Below are positions 9,599-19,000 of a stretch of 64,000 bases of DNA, piece after piece. The stretch covers positions 1 to 64,000 of the forward strand of contig NZ_VRLV01000008.1 in the NCBI RefSeq assembly GCF_009760925.1. Direction: 5' to 3'. A program made the translations under genes and the position numbers. This DNA is from Nonomuraea typhae (GTDB lineage: Bacteria > Actinomycetota > Actinomycetes > Streptosporangiales > Streptosporangiaceae). A model generated the notes under the pieces. That model made no database searches and was not told the origin of the DNA. It saw nothing but the letters and a program-made list of their open reading frames with translations. Each line of letters begins with the position of its first letter. Positions within the stretch are counted from its first letter, which is position 1.

Positions 9599-9625
9599 GT
9601 TCGTAAAGTTTGTACTTTACGAACG
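9598..9625. promoter_or_regulatory. Operator of the MarR-like repressor
   Basis: Two perfect 12-base arms, CGTTCGTAAAGT (9598-9609) and ACTTTACGAACG (9614-9625), flank TTGT. The left arm starts on the complement of the first base of the repressor start codon. The AT-rich arms stand out from the GC-rich surroundings and probably overlap the -10 element of the repressor/methyltransferase operon. Confidence 0.85.
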
Positions 9626-9643
9626 CTACGCCCGGAACATTCC

Positions 9644-11050
9644 TCAAGCAAGCCCGTGCCGGTAGGCGTAGGCGACGGCCTGAGCCCGATCCCGCAGACC
9701 GGCCTTGGCGAACAGGTTGTTGATGTGCGTCTTGACCGTGGCCGCCGAGATGAACAGCACACCGGCGATCTCCGCGTTCGACCGGCCCGCCGCGATCAGG
9801 CGCAGCACCTCCACCTCACGCGGGGTCAGCCCGTCGGGCAGATCACCGGACCGGCGCCCCCGGCGGGCCACCTCCCGGGCCAGCCGCCGCTGCACATCGG
9901 GATCGAAGTACGCCTGCCCGCCGGAGACGATGGCAATGGCCCTGGCCAGCGTCTCGGCGTCGGTGTCCTTGGTCAGGTAGCCGCAGGCCCCGGCGCCCAG
10001 GGCGGCGAACACGGACTCGTCGTCGGAGTAGGTCGTCAGCACCACCACCTGGATGCCCGGGTGGGCGGCGCGGATCCTGCGGGTCGCCTCCACGCGGACC
10101 TCGAGCTCGCACCAGCCGCCGGAGCAGCGCAACACGACCGTCACCGCCGCGCCCGGCGCGTGCTTGCGGACGTTCGTCAGCGACTCCTGCGCCGTGCGTA
10201 CCACCGCCAGTCGGGCACCGGCCGGCAGATCACCCAGCTCTCCCCCGATCACGACCGCGCACGGCCCGCCTCCGGCCGAGCGGTGTTCCACGGCCAGTCG
10301 CCGCAAGCGCTCCGGCAGATGGATGTCCTCGTCCCGCAACGCGTCCACGGCCCGCTTGGTCTCCTCCAGGCCGCTGCGCGCCAGCCGTACCGCACGATTG
10401 ACCCGATCCAGCCCGGCCTGCACGTCACCGCGCTCCAGGAGCAGCCGCGCACCCTCGAGATGGACGATCTGCGCGGACTGCGCATGAGCCAGGATGTCGT
10501 GAATCTCCCTGGCCAGATGGGTGCGCTCGGCCTGAGCCGCCTCACGGACGCGCAGCCCGGCCAGTTCTCTGCTCAGAGTGATCTGGCGCAGCAGGTAGGC
10601 CAGGATGCTGGCGTAGACGGTCCCAATCGTGAAGCCGATCAACGCCGGGACGGGCACCCGGACCGCGAGGGACACCAGAGTGATCCCGGCGATGTCGGCG
10701 GCCACGAGCGCCGCCGCCCACCTCACCGGCAGCCGGTACGGCGCGGCGAAAGCGATCACGAAGAGGGCCGAAAAGCCCGTGTACGGCGCCACGGCGTGCA
10801 GCCCCAGGCCGCCGGCCAGGCCCACCATCAGGAGATAGCCGGGACCGCGGAACACCGCCCCGCGTACGCACGCGGCGAAGGTGACCGCGGCCAACAGGAA
10901 CACCCCGGCGCCCCCGGCCCAGCCCAGCCTCGGCCACGCGACCGCCACCGCGAACACCGACCCGTAGAGCAGGTACGCCACCACCAGCGCACGAAGGATC
11001 ACGGGGACGACAGGATGCCGCACGAGGGACACACCGGTCACGGTAACCAC
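9644..11050 (-). CDS. Hybrid of a NarL-type histidine kinase and its response regulator, produced by an internal deletion
   Basis: This 468-residue reading frame joins two genes. Residues about 1-155 contain four to five membrane segments. The HisKA_3 dimerisation/phosphoacceptor helix follows (ERTHLAREIHDILAHA), then the N-box of the ATPase domain (AQESLTNVRKHAPG). The ATPase domain then stops after WCELEVR, before the G boxes. It continues as VEATRRIRAAHPGIQVVVL, the second half of a receiver domain without the phosphoacceptor Asp, then a complete LuxR-type HTH (LTPREVEVLRLIAAGRSNAEIAG). Kinase activity and receiver phosphorylation should both be lost, while membrane anchoring and DNA binding could remain. 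It is divergent from an ABC-2 transporter, the usual neighbour of such pairs. GTG start; functional state unknown. Confidence 0.85.
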   Translation of the reverse strand: MVTVTGVSLVRHPVVPVILRALVVAYLLYGSVFAVAVAWPRLGWAGGAGVFLLAAVTFAACVRGAVFRGPGYLLMVGLAGGLGLHAVAPYTGFSALFVIAFAAPYRLPVRWAAALVAADIAGITLVSLAVRVPVPALIGFTIGTVYASILAYLLRQITLSRELAGLRVREAAQAERTHLAREIHDILAHAQSAQIVHLEGARLLLERGDVQAGLDRVNRAVRLARSGLEETKRAVDALRDEDIHLPERLRRLAVEHRSAGGGPCAVVIGGELGDLPAGARLAVVRTAQESLTNVRKHAPGAAVTVVLRCSGGWCELEVRVEATRRIRAAHPGIQVVVLTTYSDDESVFAALGAGACGYLTKDTDAETLARAIAIVSGGQAYFDPDVQRRLAREVARRGRRSGDLPDGLTPREVEVLRLIAAGRSNAEIAGVLFISAATVKTHINNLFAKAGLRDRAQAVAYAYRHGLA

Positions 11051-11146
11051 GCCCCACGGTCCGGACCATCCACCCAGCGGTGGAGATCGTCATGTCCACC
11101 CGCGCGGCCATGAAACTCCCACCCGGCCGCGGCCAGGCTCGGCGGC

Positions 11147-11848
11147 ATGACAGCAGCGATCACCGTCACCGGCCTGAGCAAGTCGTTCGGCGCGCTCCGC
11201 GCGGTCGACGACGTCTCGTTCAGCGTCGAACCGGGCAAGGTCACCGCCTTCCTCGGTCCCAACGGCGCAGGCAAGACGACGACCCTGAGAATGATCCTCG
11301 GCCTGGTCTCCCCCACCTCGGGCACCGCCCTCATCGGCCGCACGCCGTACCCGCGGCTCCCCAACCCCATCACCCAGGTAGGCGCCGTCCTGGAGACGGC
11401 CGCCTTCCACCCCGGCCTGTCCGCCCGCGCGCACCTGGACGTGCTGCGCACCGCCGCCCGTCTGGCGCCCTCCCGCGTGGCCGAGGTGCTGGAACAGGCC
11501 GACCTGACCGGCGCGGCCGACCAGCGGGTCGGCAGGTTCTCCCTCGGCATGCGCCAGCGGCTGGCGATCGCCTGCGCGCTGCTCGGCGACCCCGGGACCC
11601 TCGTGCTCGACGAACCCGCCAACGGCCTGGATCCCCAGGGCATCCACTGGCTGCGCGAGTTCCTGCGCGCCCACGCCCGAGAGGGCCGCGCCGTGCTGGT
11701 GTCCACGCACGTGCTGGCCGAGATCGAGCGCATCGCCGACCACGCCCTGATCCTCTCCGCCGGTCGGCTGGTACGGCGGGCGGACCTCACCCCGGGCGCC
11801 GCCGGCCTGGAAGACGTCTACCTGGAGGCGACCCGATGCTCGCGCTGA
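11147..11848 (+). CDS. ABC transporter ATP-binding protein (ABC-2 type exporter)
   Basis: A 233-residue ATPase with Walker A GPNGAGKTT (residues 37-45), signature FSLGMRQRL, Walker B TLVLDEPANGLDP and the switch His in LVSTHVLAEIE. The DrrA/BcrA-like family powers small-molecule or antibiotic export with an ABC-2 permease. Its stop lies inside the start of the permease gene (13-base overlap), so they form one operon. The divergent neighbour is the broken kinase/regulator hybrid, which was probably the ancestral control system for this exporter. Confidence 0.92.
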   Translation: MTAAITVTGLSKSFGALRAVDDVSFSVEPGKVTAFLGPNGAGKTTTLRMILGLVSPTSGTALIGRTPYPRLPNPITQVGAVLETAAFHPGLSARAHLDVLRTAARLAPSRVAEVLEQADLTGAADQRVGRFSLGMRQRLAIACALLGDPGTLVLDEPANGLDPQGIHWLREFLRAHAREGRAVLVSTHVLAEIERIADHALILSAGRLVRRADLTPGAAGLEDVYLEATRCSR

Positions 11849-12573
11849 TCCGCGCCGAACTGGTCAAGGCCCGTGCCGGCCGTACCGCCCTGGCCCTCGC
11901 CGCCGTCGCGCCGGTCACGGCGGTGGCGTGGACGGTGCTGCAGGCCCTCGTCTTCGACCGCCTCAGCACCCTCTCCGAGACCGCCCGCGTGGAGAACGTC
12001 TACGCCATGGCCCAGCAGGCGTACGTGTTCACGCTGATCCTCGGGGTGCTGGCCATGACCGGCGAACACCGGCACCAGACCATCACCTGGACCTTCCTCG
12101 TCACCCCGGTCCGGAGCCGCGTGGTGAACGCCAAGCTGGTGGCCTGGGGCCTCGTCGGGCTGGCCGTCGCCTGCGTGTCGGCGCTGGCCACCCTGGTGGC
12201 GGGGGCGATCCTGCTGGCGGTGCGCGGGCTGCCGCCACTGACCGGAGGCGTCCCATCCGCGCTGGCCGGGGCCGTACTGGCCATGACCGGGTACGCGCTG
12301 CTCGGCGTGGCCCTCGGCGCCCTCCTCCGCAACCAGGCGGCGGCGCTGATCGTGGCCCTTCTGTGGTTCTTGTACGGGGACTACCTGGTCACGTCCCTGG
12401 CCCCCGGCGTCGGCCGGTGGCTGCCCGCAGGCGCGGCCCGCGCCCTGAGCGGCACGCAGGTGACCTCCGGCCCGCTGCTGCCACCCTGGGCCGGTGGCCT
12501 GCTGTTCGCCGCCTACGTCACCGCCGTCGTCCTCACCGCCCGCCTGGTCACCTTGCGCCGCGACATCACGTGA
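11836..12573 (+). CDS. ABC-2 type transporter permease
   Basis: A 245-residue integral membrane protein starting MLALIRAELVKARAGRTALAL, the standard opening of ABC-2 permeases of the CcmA/NodJ-like group. About six hydrophobic segments are visible: near residues 20-40, 60-80, 105-130, 145-170, 175-195 and 215-235. The ATG at 11836 overlaps the end of the ATPase gene by 13 bases; an upstream extension would only be the ATPase read in another frame. It forms the membrane pore of the exporter. The transported compound cannot be deduced. Confidence 0.88.
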   Translation: MLALIRAELVKARAGRTALALAAVAPVTAVAWTVLQALVFDRLSTLSETARVENVYAMAQQAYVFTLILGVLAMTGEHRHQTITWTFLVTPVRSRVVNAKLVAWGLVGLAVACVSALATLVAGAILLAVRGLPPLTGGVPSALAGAVLAMTGYALLGVALGALLRNQAAALIVALLWFLYGDYLVTSLAPGVGRWLPAGAARALSGTQVTSGPLLPPWAGGLLFAAYVTAVVLTARLVTLRRDIT

Positions 12574-12598
12574 GAAGACCTTGCAGGTTCGGGGGTTC

Positions 12599-12631
12599 GG
12601 GCGGCTACGGCGCGCCGTACCCGTAGCGCCC
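12599..12631. terminator. Hairpin between convergent permease and kinase genes
   Basis: GGGCG-G-CTACGG pairs with CCGTAG-CGCCC (11 pairs, one bulged G) around a 10-base loop. It lies just after the permease stop and 2 bases before the kinase stop codon on the other strand. It probably ends both transcripts. Confidence 0.55.
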
Positions 12632-12633
12632 GG

Positions 12634-15600
12634 TCACCTTCCGCACACGGTCCGGTACGGCAGGCTCGGCACGTAGGCGGCCCATTCGGCCTCGGTGAGC
12701 GAGCGGCCCGCCCTCGCGCACACCCGGCGCGACACCGTGGCCGGGTCCATCGGGTACTCGGCCAGTTTCTCGTCGGCGAGCACCAGCAGCCGGCCTCCGG
12801 AGAAGCCGGCCTGGCTGATCGAGGGGTCGGTGATGGTGGTGAGCGGGATTCCTGAGGCGACGTCGTAGACCCGTGCCCCGTCGACGTCCACGGCCGCGAC
12901 GAGGGCGCCGTCCGGGGAGAAGGTCAGCTGCGTCTGGGCGGGCAGGTCGCGCAGCGGGGCCGAGGACGGCTCGGGGGTGCCTCGGCGCCAGAACGCCATC
13001 CTGGCCGAGCCGTCGGGCCAGCCGAAGACGGTGCCGTCCGTGGAGAAGCTCAGGCCCCGCACCCCCTTCCCGAGGGGCTGGGTGGCGGCCGGGCGTCCGG
13101 TGGCCGCGTCCAGGAAGCCGTCGCCGGTGAACAGGTGGCGTCCGTCCGGGGTGAAGGCGAGTTCGGCGGTCATGGTGGACGGGACCTGCCAGATCCGCCT
13201 GCCGGCCAGGTCCGCCAGGCGGATGTAGGTCTGGGCGGAGACGGCCAGCCGGGCGCCGTCCGGGCTGAAGGCCACGGCCTGGGGCGCCTCGTCGCCCAGC
13301 GGCAGTTCGGCCAGCCGTCTGCCGGTCGTGGTGTCGTGGACGGTGACCGCGGTGTCGCCGCCCGTCGCGATGGCCGAGCCTGTCGCGTTGAAGGCGCGCG
13401 GGTAGACCGTGTCCTCGGGGAGGGTGATCGTCTTGCCCGTCGTGAGGTTGCGGACTGTACGGCCGGCCAGCAGGCGGGTGCCGTCCGAACTGAGCAACTG
13501 GGCACCCTGGCCTTGGCGCGGCCACGGGTCGAGCCCGGAGCTGACCACGGTGTCGCCGGCGAGGTAGCTCACGTCATGGCCGGCCGGGTCGAAGGCCAGA
13601 TCGGCGGCGCCGGGCACGACGGGTTCGTTGAGGATCATCGTGGCGTCGCCGGTCCGCCACACCTGCAGCCCGTTGTCGCCCAGCGCGGCGACCAGGTCCC
13701 CGCTCCAGGAGAGGGCGCCGCCCTTCCAGCCGGACAGGCTGCGGTCGGACTCCTTGCCCGAGCCGGCGATCAGCCGCTCGATCTCCTGCTCCGGCCCGGG
13801 AACGGCGAGCTTCGTGCCGTCGGGGCTCAGCGCGAAGTTCTGGCAGGTGCGCGGGCAGGGCCGGATCCTCTTCTCCCGCCCGCGGGGCAGCGGCCGGCGG
13901 CGCAGGACGTCGCCCATCAGCGTGTACCAGGCCGTCTTTCCGTCGGGCGTCACCTCCAGGTCGCCGCCGAGCGTGGACACCTGCGTCTTGGCTCCCGTCC
14001 GGGTGTTCCAGAACGTGGCGCCCTGCCCCATCCGGACCACCACCACGTCCTCCGACGCGCTGTAGGACAACGCGAAGTCGTAGTCGGCCGCACCTTCGAA
14101 GAGGCGGTAGCGGGGGCGGAGCGCGGCGCCGGTGGCCGTGTCCCACAGCCGGACCCCCTCCCGGCCGGTGGCGAGCGCGAGCGTACGGCCGGACGGGCTG
14201 GCCGCCATCCCGATGACGTCGCCGCCCTGGTGCCGGAAGGCGGCCGTCCTGCGTCCGGTGCGCGTGTCCCACACCCGCACCTCGCCGTCGGAGGCGCTGA
14301 ACAATCGCCGGCCGTCCGCGCTGAGCGCCCTGACCGCGACGGCGGCCGGGTCGGTGAACGACCGGGTGGCCGCCGAGGTGAGGCCGTGCTGCATCGCCGC
14401 CGTGGCCTGCGGCGTGGCGGCGATGTCGTGCGCGGCCACGCTGAGCAGCATGCCCAGCACCGGGTCCCTGAGCCGGACCGAGTCGGCCAGCGCCGCCAGC
14501 TGCCTGGATTCGGCCAGGTCCCGCTGCTCGGCCACCCGCCCGCTCTGATAGACGGCGACGCCGCCCCCCGCGAGCGCCAGCGCCAGCATGCCGGCCAGCG
14601 CCACCGACAGGACCCTGACCCTGCGTCCCCTCCGCCTGGCCAGCGCGGCGCCCGCCTCCAGGAAGTCGCGCTCGGCCGGGGTGAGCGTGATGTGCCTGCG
14701 GCCGGTCGCCGCCCACCGCTGCGCGGTGTCCAGGGTGCTGCCGTGCAGCAGGTCGGCGTCCCTGCGCCCGCCACCGGCCCAGCTCGTGGCGGCGGCGGCG
14801 ATCCGCTGATAGAGCGCCAGGCCGTCCCGGTCGGCCTGGATCCACGCCCGCAGCCGGGGCCAGGCCAGCGGCAGGGCGGGACGCAGCAGGCGCACCGGAT
14901 CGCCGGCGGACACCAGGTAGGCGAACGCCTGAAGGACGGGGCCCATCCCCGCGGGCAGCTGGGTGCGGGCGGCCTGCCGTACGGCCAGGTCGCCCGTGTC
15001 GGTGACGGTCACCAGGCGCAGGAACAGCTCGGGGACCAGCTCCCGCTCCGCGGGGCCGAGCGCGGCGTAGGCGTCCTCGGCGAGCGTGCTGAGCGCGGGG
15101 TCGCGAGCGAACGGGCGGTGATGGTCATGAGCGCCCCGGCCGGCAGCGTGACCGTGCGACGCCGTTCTCCGGACCGAACCAGCCGGACCGGCCGAACCGA
15201 CCGCGTCCACAGGGCCGGTTCCGTCCGCGGTGCCGGCGCCCTGCGCCAGCAGGCGGGCCGTGTCCAGGCCGTCCCCGCTGACCAGCCCGAGCAGCAGCTC
15301 CCTCGCCGTGGGCCGCTCCCCCGGGTCCTTGGCCAGCGCCGCGCCCACCAGCTCCCGCAGCGGCTCCGGCAGCACCGACAGGTCCGGCTCGTGGGAAAGG
15401 ACGCGGTGCATGACCGCGCCCAGCCAGTCGGCCCGGAACGGATCCTGCCCGGTCGCGGCGAACAGCACGGTCGCGCCCCACGCGAACACGTCGGCCGCCG
15501 TCCTGGCCCGCTCGCCCGAGAACACCTCCGGGGCCATGTAACTGGGCGTACCGGCCAGCACCTGGGCCGAGGTGAGGGACATCTCCAGCGTGCGAGCCAC

Positions 15601-16077
15601 GCCGAAGTCGATGACCCGCGGCCCGTCCGGGCCGAGCAGCACGTTGTCCGGCTTGAGGTCGCGATGGACGACGCCCGCGTCGTGGATGGCGGTCAGCGCG
15701 GTGGCCATGGCGGTGGCCAGCCGGTGCAGGTCGTCGCCGGCGAACACCCGCGCGGCCTGCCGCAGGCTCGGCCCTTCGACGTACTCCGAGACGATGTACG
15801 GCCGAGGGCCGTCCAGGTCGGCGTCGAGGACCCGGGCGGTGCAGAAGGGCGGAACCCGGCGGGCCGCGGCGGCCTCCCTGGCCAGGCGCGGCTGGGCCGA
15901 GGGGTCGCCGCGGAACACCTTGATCGCGACGCGGTCCCCCTTCTCGTCGTAGCCCTCGTAGACGACTCCCTGGCCGCCTTCCCCGACCCGGCCGGCCAGC
16001 CAGTAGCCGCCCAGTCGCTCTGGGTCTCCGTCGATCAGCGCATCCGCCATGGGTTGTTGGATGCTGTCCCGGGCCAC
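12634..16077 (-). CDS. Membrane Ser/Thr protein kinase with WD40 repeats
   Basis: A 1147-residue protein. The Hanks-type kinase domain covers residues about 24-280 with GEGGQG (32-37), Lys53, HRD catalytic Asp140 and DFG at 157-159. A low-complexity linker and a helical region follow (LGPAERELVPELFLRLVTV), like the linker of nSTAND1-WD40 proteins but with no P-loop. One membrane segment lies at about 485-508 (VLSVALAGMLALALAGGG). The rest, about 560-1110, is WD40-type propeller repeats. The C-terminus (LTEAEWAAYVPSLPYRTVC) matches the usual tail of actinomycete WD40-STAND proteins. The kinase should face the cytoplasm and the propeller the outside. GTG at 16077 or ATG at 16050 are both possible starts; neither has a ribosome site. 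Confidence 0.88.
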   Translation of the reverse strand: MARDSIQQPMADALIDGDPERLGGYWLAGRVGEGGQGVVYEGYDEKGDRVAIKVFRGDPSAQPRLAREAAAARRVPPFCTARVLDADLDGPRPYIVSEYVEGPSLRQAARVFAGDDLHRLATAMATALTAIHDAGVVHRDLKPDNVLLGPDGPRVIDFGVARTLEMSLTSAQVLAGTPSYMAPEVFSGERARTAADVFAWGATVLFAATGQDPFRADWLGAVMHRVLSHEPDLSVLPEPLRELVGAALAKDPGERPTARELLLGLVSGDGLDTARLLAQGAGTADGTGPVDAVGSAGPAGSVRRTASHGHAAGRGAHDHHRPFARDPALSTLAEDAYAALGPAERELVPELFLRLVTVTDTGDLAVRQAARTQLPAGMGPVLQAFAYLVSAGDPVRLLRPALPLAWPRLRAWIQADRDGLALYQRIAAAATSWAGGGRRDADLLHGSTLDTAQRWAATGRRHITLTPAERDFLEAGAALARRRGRRVRVLSVALAGMLALALAGGGVAVYQSGRVAEQRDLAESRQLAALADSVRLRDPVLGMLLSVAAHDIAATPQATAAMQHGLTSAATRSFTDPAAVAVRALSADGRRLFSASDGEVRVWDTRTGRRTAAFRHQGGDVIGMAASPSGRTLALATGREGVRLWDTATGAALRPRYRLFEGAADYDFALSYSASEDVVVVRMGQGATFWNTRTGAKTQVSTLGGDLEVTPDGKTAWYTLMGDVLRRRPLPRGREKRIRPCPRTCQNFALSPDGTKLAVPGPEQEIERLIAGSGKESDRSLSGWKGGALSWSGDLVAALGDNGLQVWRTGDATMILNEPVVPGAADLAFDPAGHDVSYLAGDTVVSSGLDPWPRQGQGAQLLSSDGTRLLAGRTVRNLTTGKTITLPEDTVYPRAFNATGSAIATGGDTAVTVHDTTTGRRLAELPLGDEAPQAVAFSPDGARLAVSAQTYIRLADLAGRRIWQVPSTMTAELAFTPDGRHLFTGDGFLDAATGRPAATQPLGKGVRGLSFSTDGTVFGWPDGSARMAFWRRGTPEPSSAPLRDLPAQTQLTFSPDGALVAAVDVDGARVYDVASGIPLTTITDPSISQAGFSGGRLLVLADEKLAEYPMDPATVSRRVCARAGRSLTEAEWAAYVPSLPYRTVCGR

Positions 16078-16097
16078 AAAGTTGGCGCCGGGTCGGG

Positions 16098-19000
16098 TCA
16101 GCCGCCCACTGCCGACGGCAGCGCGTCCGAGGGCATCGGCGCCGGTTCCACGCCCAGGTCCGCCATGGCCTCGACGTAGATCCGGTAACGCCTGCGCGCT
16201 TCTCCGTGGCGGCGGGCTCTGATCAGGGTCAGCGTCAGGTCGAGGTGGGCGGCTTCGTCGTAGGCGTCTCGTTCGAGCAGGCGCAGCAGGTAGCGGATCG
16301 CCGTGTCGTGCTCGCCCGCCCGCCGTGCCCGGGAGGCGATCTTCCGCAGCACCGCCTGGTGGACGGCTCGCGCCTCCTCACGCAGGGGCTCCAGCCAGCC
16401 GTGGTAGGGAGAGTCCTCGCACACGTCACCGGTGTAGCGGGCCTCGGCGGCCACGAGCAGATCGTCGTCCTCCGCGCGCAGCGCCTCGGCGGCGGCCGCG
16501 AGGAACTCCTCGACGTCCACGCGGAGCCCGTCGAGCTGGATGGCGTACTTGTCGGCTCTGACGAAGGCCCCGGGGCCGAACGTGCGCTGCGGGTCGAGGA
16601 TGGACCGCACGGTCGAGAGCGCGACGGACAGCCGGTTGGCGCATCCGACCGGGTCCTCGCCAGGCCAGAGGACCTCGACGGCCGCCTCCCTCGCGACGGG
16701 CCGGCCGCGCTGACAGACCAGCCACGCCAGCAGGTCCCGGGCCTTGCGCGACTGCCATTCCGCGGCAGGCACGGCTCGTCCGTTGCGGCTCAGCCGTACC
16801 TCGCCCAGCACGCAGAAGCGCACCGCGCCGTGATCCAGGAGCGTGACCGCCCGCAGCAGCCCAGCGCCGGAGTGCTGCGGGCCGCGGACGCCCGCCCGCC
16901 GCAGCTCGCGCTCGGCCTCGCGGACCCCGGCACGTTCCAGGCAGGCCCGGGCGTAGGCGTTGCGGGCCGCGCCCAGGCGGCTGCCGATCTCGGTCCAGAT
17001 CTCGCCCGCCGCCAGGAGCAGGTCCCGGCGGGCCTGCGGGGTGTCGGCGGCGACGATGGCCGCCAGTTCCAGCGCCTCCGCCGCGGCGGCCCGGTCCCGC
17101 CGGCTCGCGGCGGCCGTGCGCGCCGATTCAGCGCAGGATCGGGCCTTGGCCCGGTCGCCGGCCTCCGCCCACGCCCACCCGGCCGCCAGCAGCGCGCCGA
17201 CCTCGCCGGACCCGCCGCCGGTGGCGACCGCGCGGTCTGCCAGGTCAACGGCTCGCTCCGGGTCGTCCACGGCGTGGATGCGGGCCAGGCCGGCCAGAAC
17301 CGCCTGGATCAGGTGCACGTCGTTGAGCTGTTCGGCGTGGTTCAGCGCGTCCTCGTAGCTGGTCCTGGCCCGCATCAGGTCGCCGCGCTCCAGGTACACC
17401 CGGCCGAGGCCGGCCAGCGGGTGCCCCTGCTTGTCGCTGCCGACCTGGCTGAGGAGGTCGCGCGCCTGCCGGAAGTCGGTCAGGGCCTCGTCGAGCCGGC
17501 CGAACCCGAGGAGCGCTTCCGCCCGGTTGTGCAGGGCGACCGCGGCGTTGACCGGCGCGCCGACCAGTTCGGCCCGCCGTACGGCCTGCTCCAGGTCGGC
17601 CAGGGCCTCGGCGTAGCGGGCCTCCTCGGTGCGGTGCGAGGCGCGGTTGGACAGCGCCCGCACGGCCACCAGCAGGTCGCCCGCGTTCTCCGCCGCGGCG
17701 ATCGCCAGCCCGCTGTGCCGCTCGCTGCCGGCCCGGTCGCCCTCGTCGTGGGCGACCATGGCCAGCGCGGTGTGCGCGCAGGCGGCCACGCGCTCGTCCC
17801 CGCAGCCGGAGGCGATCTCGAGCGCGCGCCGGGCCAGCCGGGCGGCGTTCCCGAGGTCGCCGAACATCCAGCGGGCGCCGGCGGTCCAGGCCAGCAGCAT
17901 GCCTTCGTCGGAGGTCGCGCGATCGCCGACGACGCCGCGCTCGAACGCGGCCAGCGCCGCCCGGTAGTCGCCGCGGTGGTAGTGGATCATCCCCGTCCGC
18001 CACGCCACGGCGGGCTCGGCCGCGTCGGCATGCCGTAAACACTCCAGCGCGCCCGCCCAGTCGCCCTGCACCTGCCGGGCCTGGCCTTCCGCGAGGTCGA
18101 TCGCGGCCGTCCGCGATCCAGCCGGTACGGCGTGGCACGCCCGCACCAGCTCGGCCGGATGCCCGTCGGCCAGCATCTTGTCGCTCCAGCGTTCGATCAT
18201 CGTGACCAGGTGCGCGGGTTCGGCGCAGACGGCCAGGGCCTCCCGGACGAAGCCGCGTTCCTCGAACCAGCGGGCGGCCTTCGCCGCCTGGGGCCGCCCC
18301 GCGTCCCCGGCGAACTCACGGACGAGGGTCGTCGCCACGTAACCGCCGCCGCCCGGCGTGATCAGGATGTGCTGCGCGGCCAGCGCGCTGATCTCCTCGC
18401 GCGAGATCTCGAGGCCGATGGCCGCGCACAGGTCCGGGGTGAACCACGGCAGGGACGCGGTCGCCCACAGGAACGCGTGGGTTCGCGCGTCACAGTGGTC
18501 GAGCACCTCTTCGACGAGGTAGTCGAAGAGCGGATCCGCGACGGAGGCGAGCCGGCTCAGCCGGTCGGCGGCGGGCAGCCCGCTGAGCCAGCCGAGCGCG
18601 AGCCGTACGGCGACCGGCCAGCCCGTGGTGAGCCGCTGGACCTCCTCCGCCAGCCCGCCGGTCTCCTCCCCCAGCACGGTCCGGGCCAGGGAGCGCGTCT
18701 CCTCCGGGGTGAAGGCCAGGTGTTCCGCGGTGACGTGGAAGACGTGGCCGAGCCCGCGCAGCCGTTGCACCGGAAAGGGCGCGGCCGACCGCGAGATCAG
18801 GACCACGTGCAGGTTGTCGCCCCCGTGCAGGCAGAGCGCCTCGAGCAGGCGGGCCCCGAAGGTCAGCGGGGCGATGCGCTGCGCCTCGTCGACGACCAGC
18901 ACCAGCGAGGGCGGCAGCGCGGCGGCGATCTCGGCGGCCAGCGCGGCCGTACGGGCGGGGTCGTCCGCGGACGGCCCGGCCGACTGCGGCCGTCCCACCA

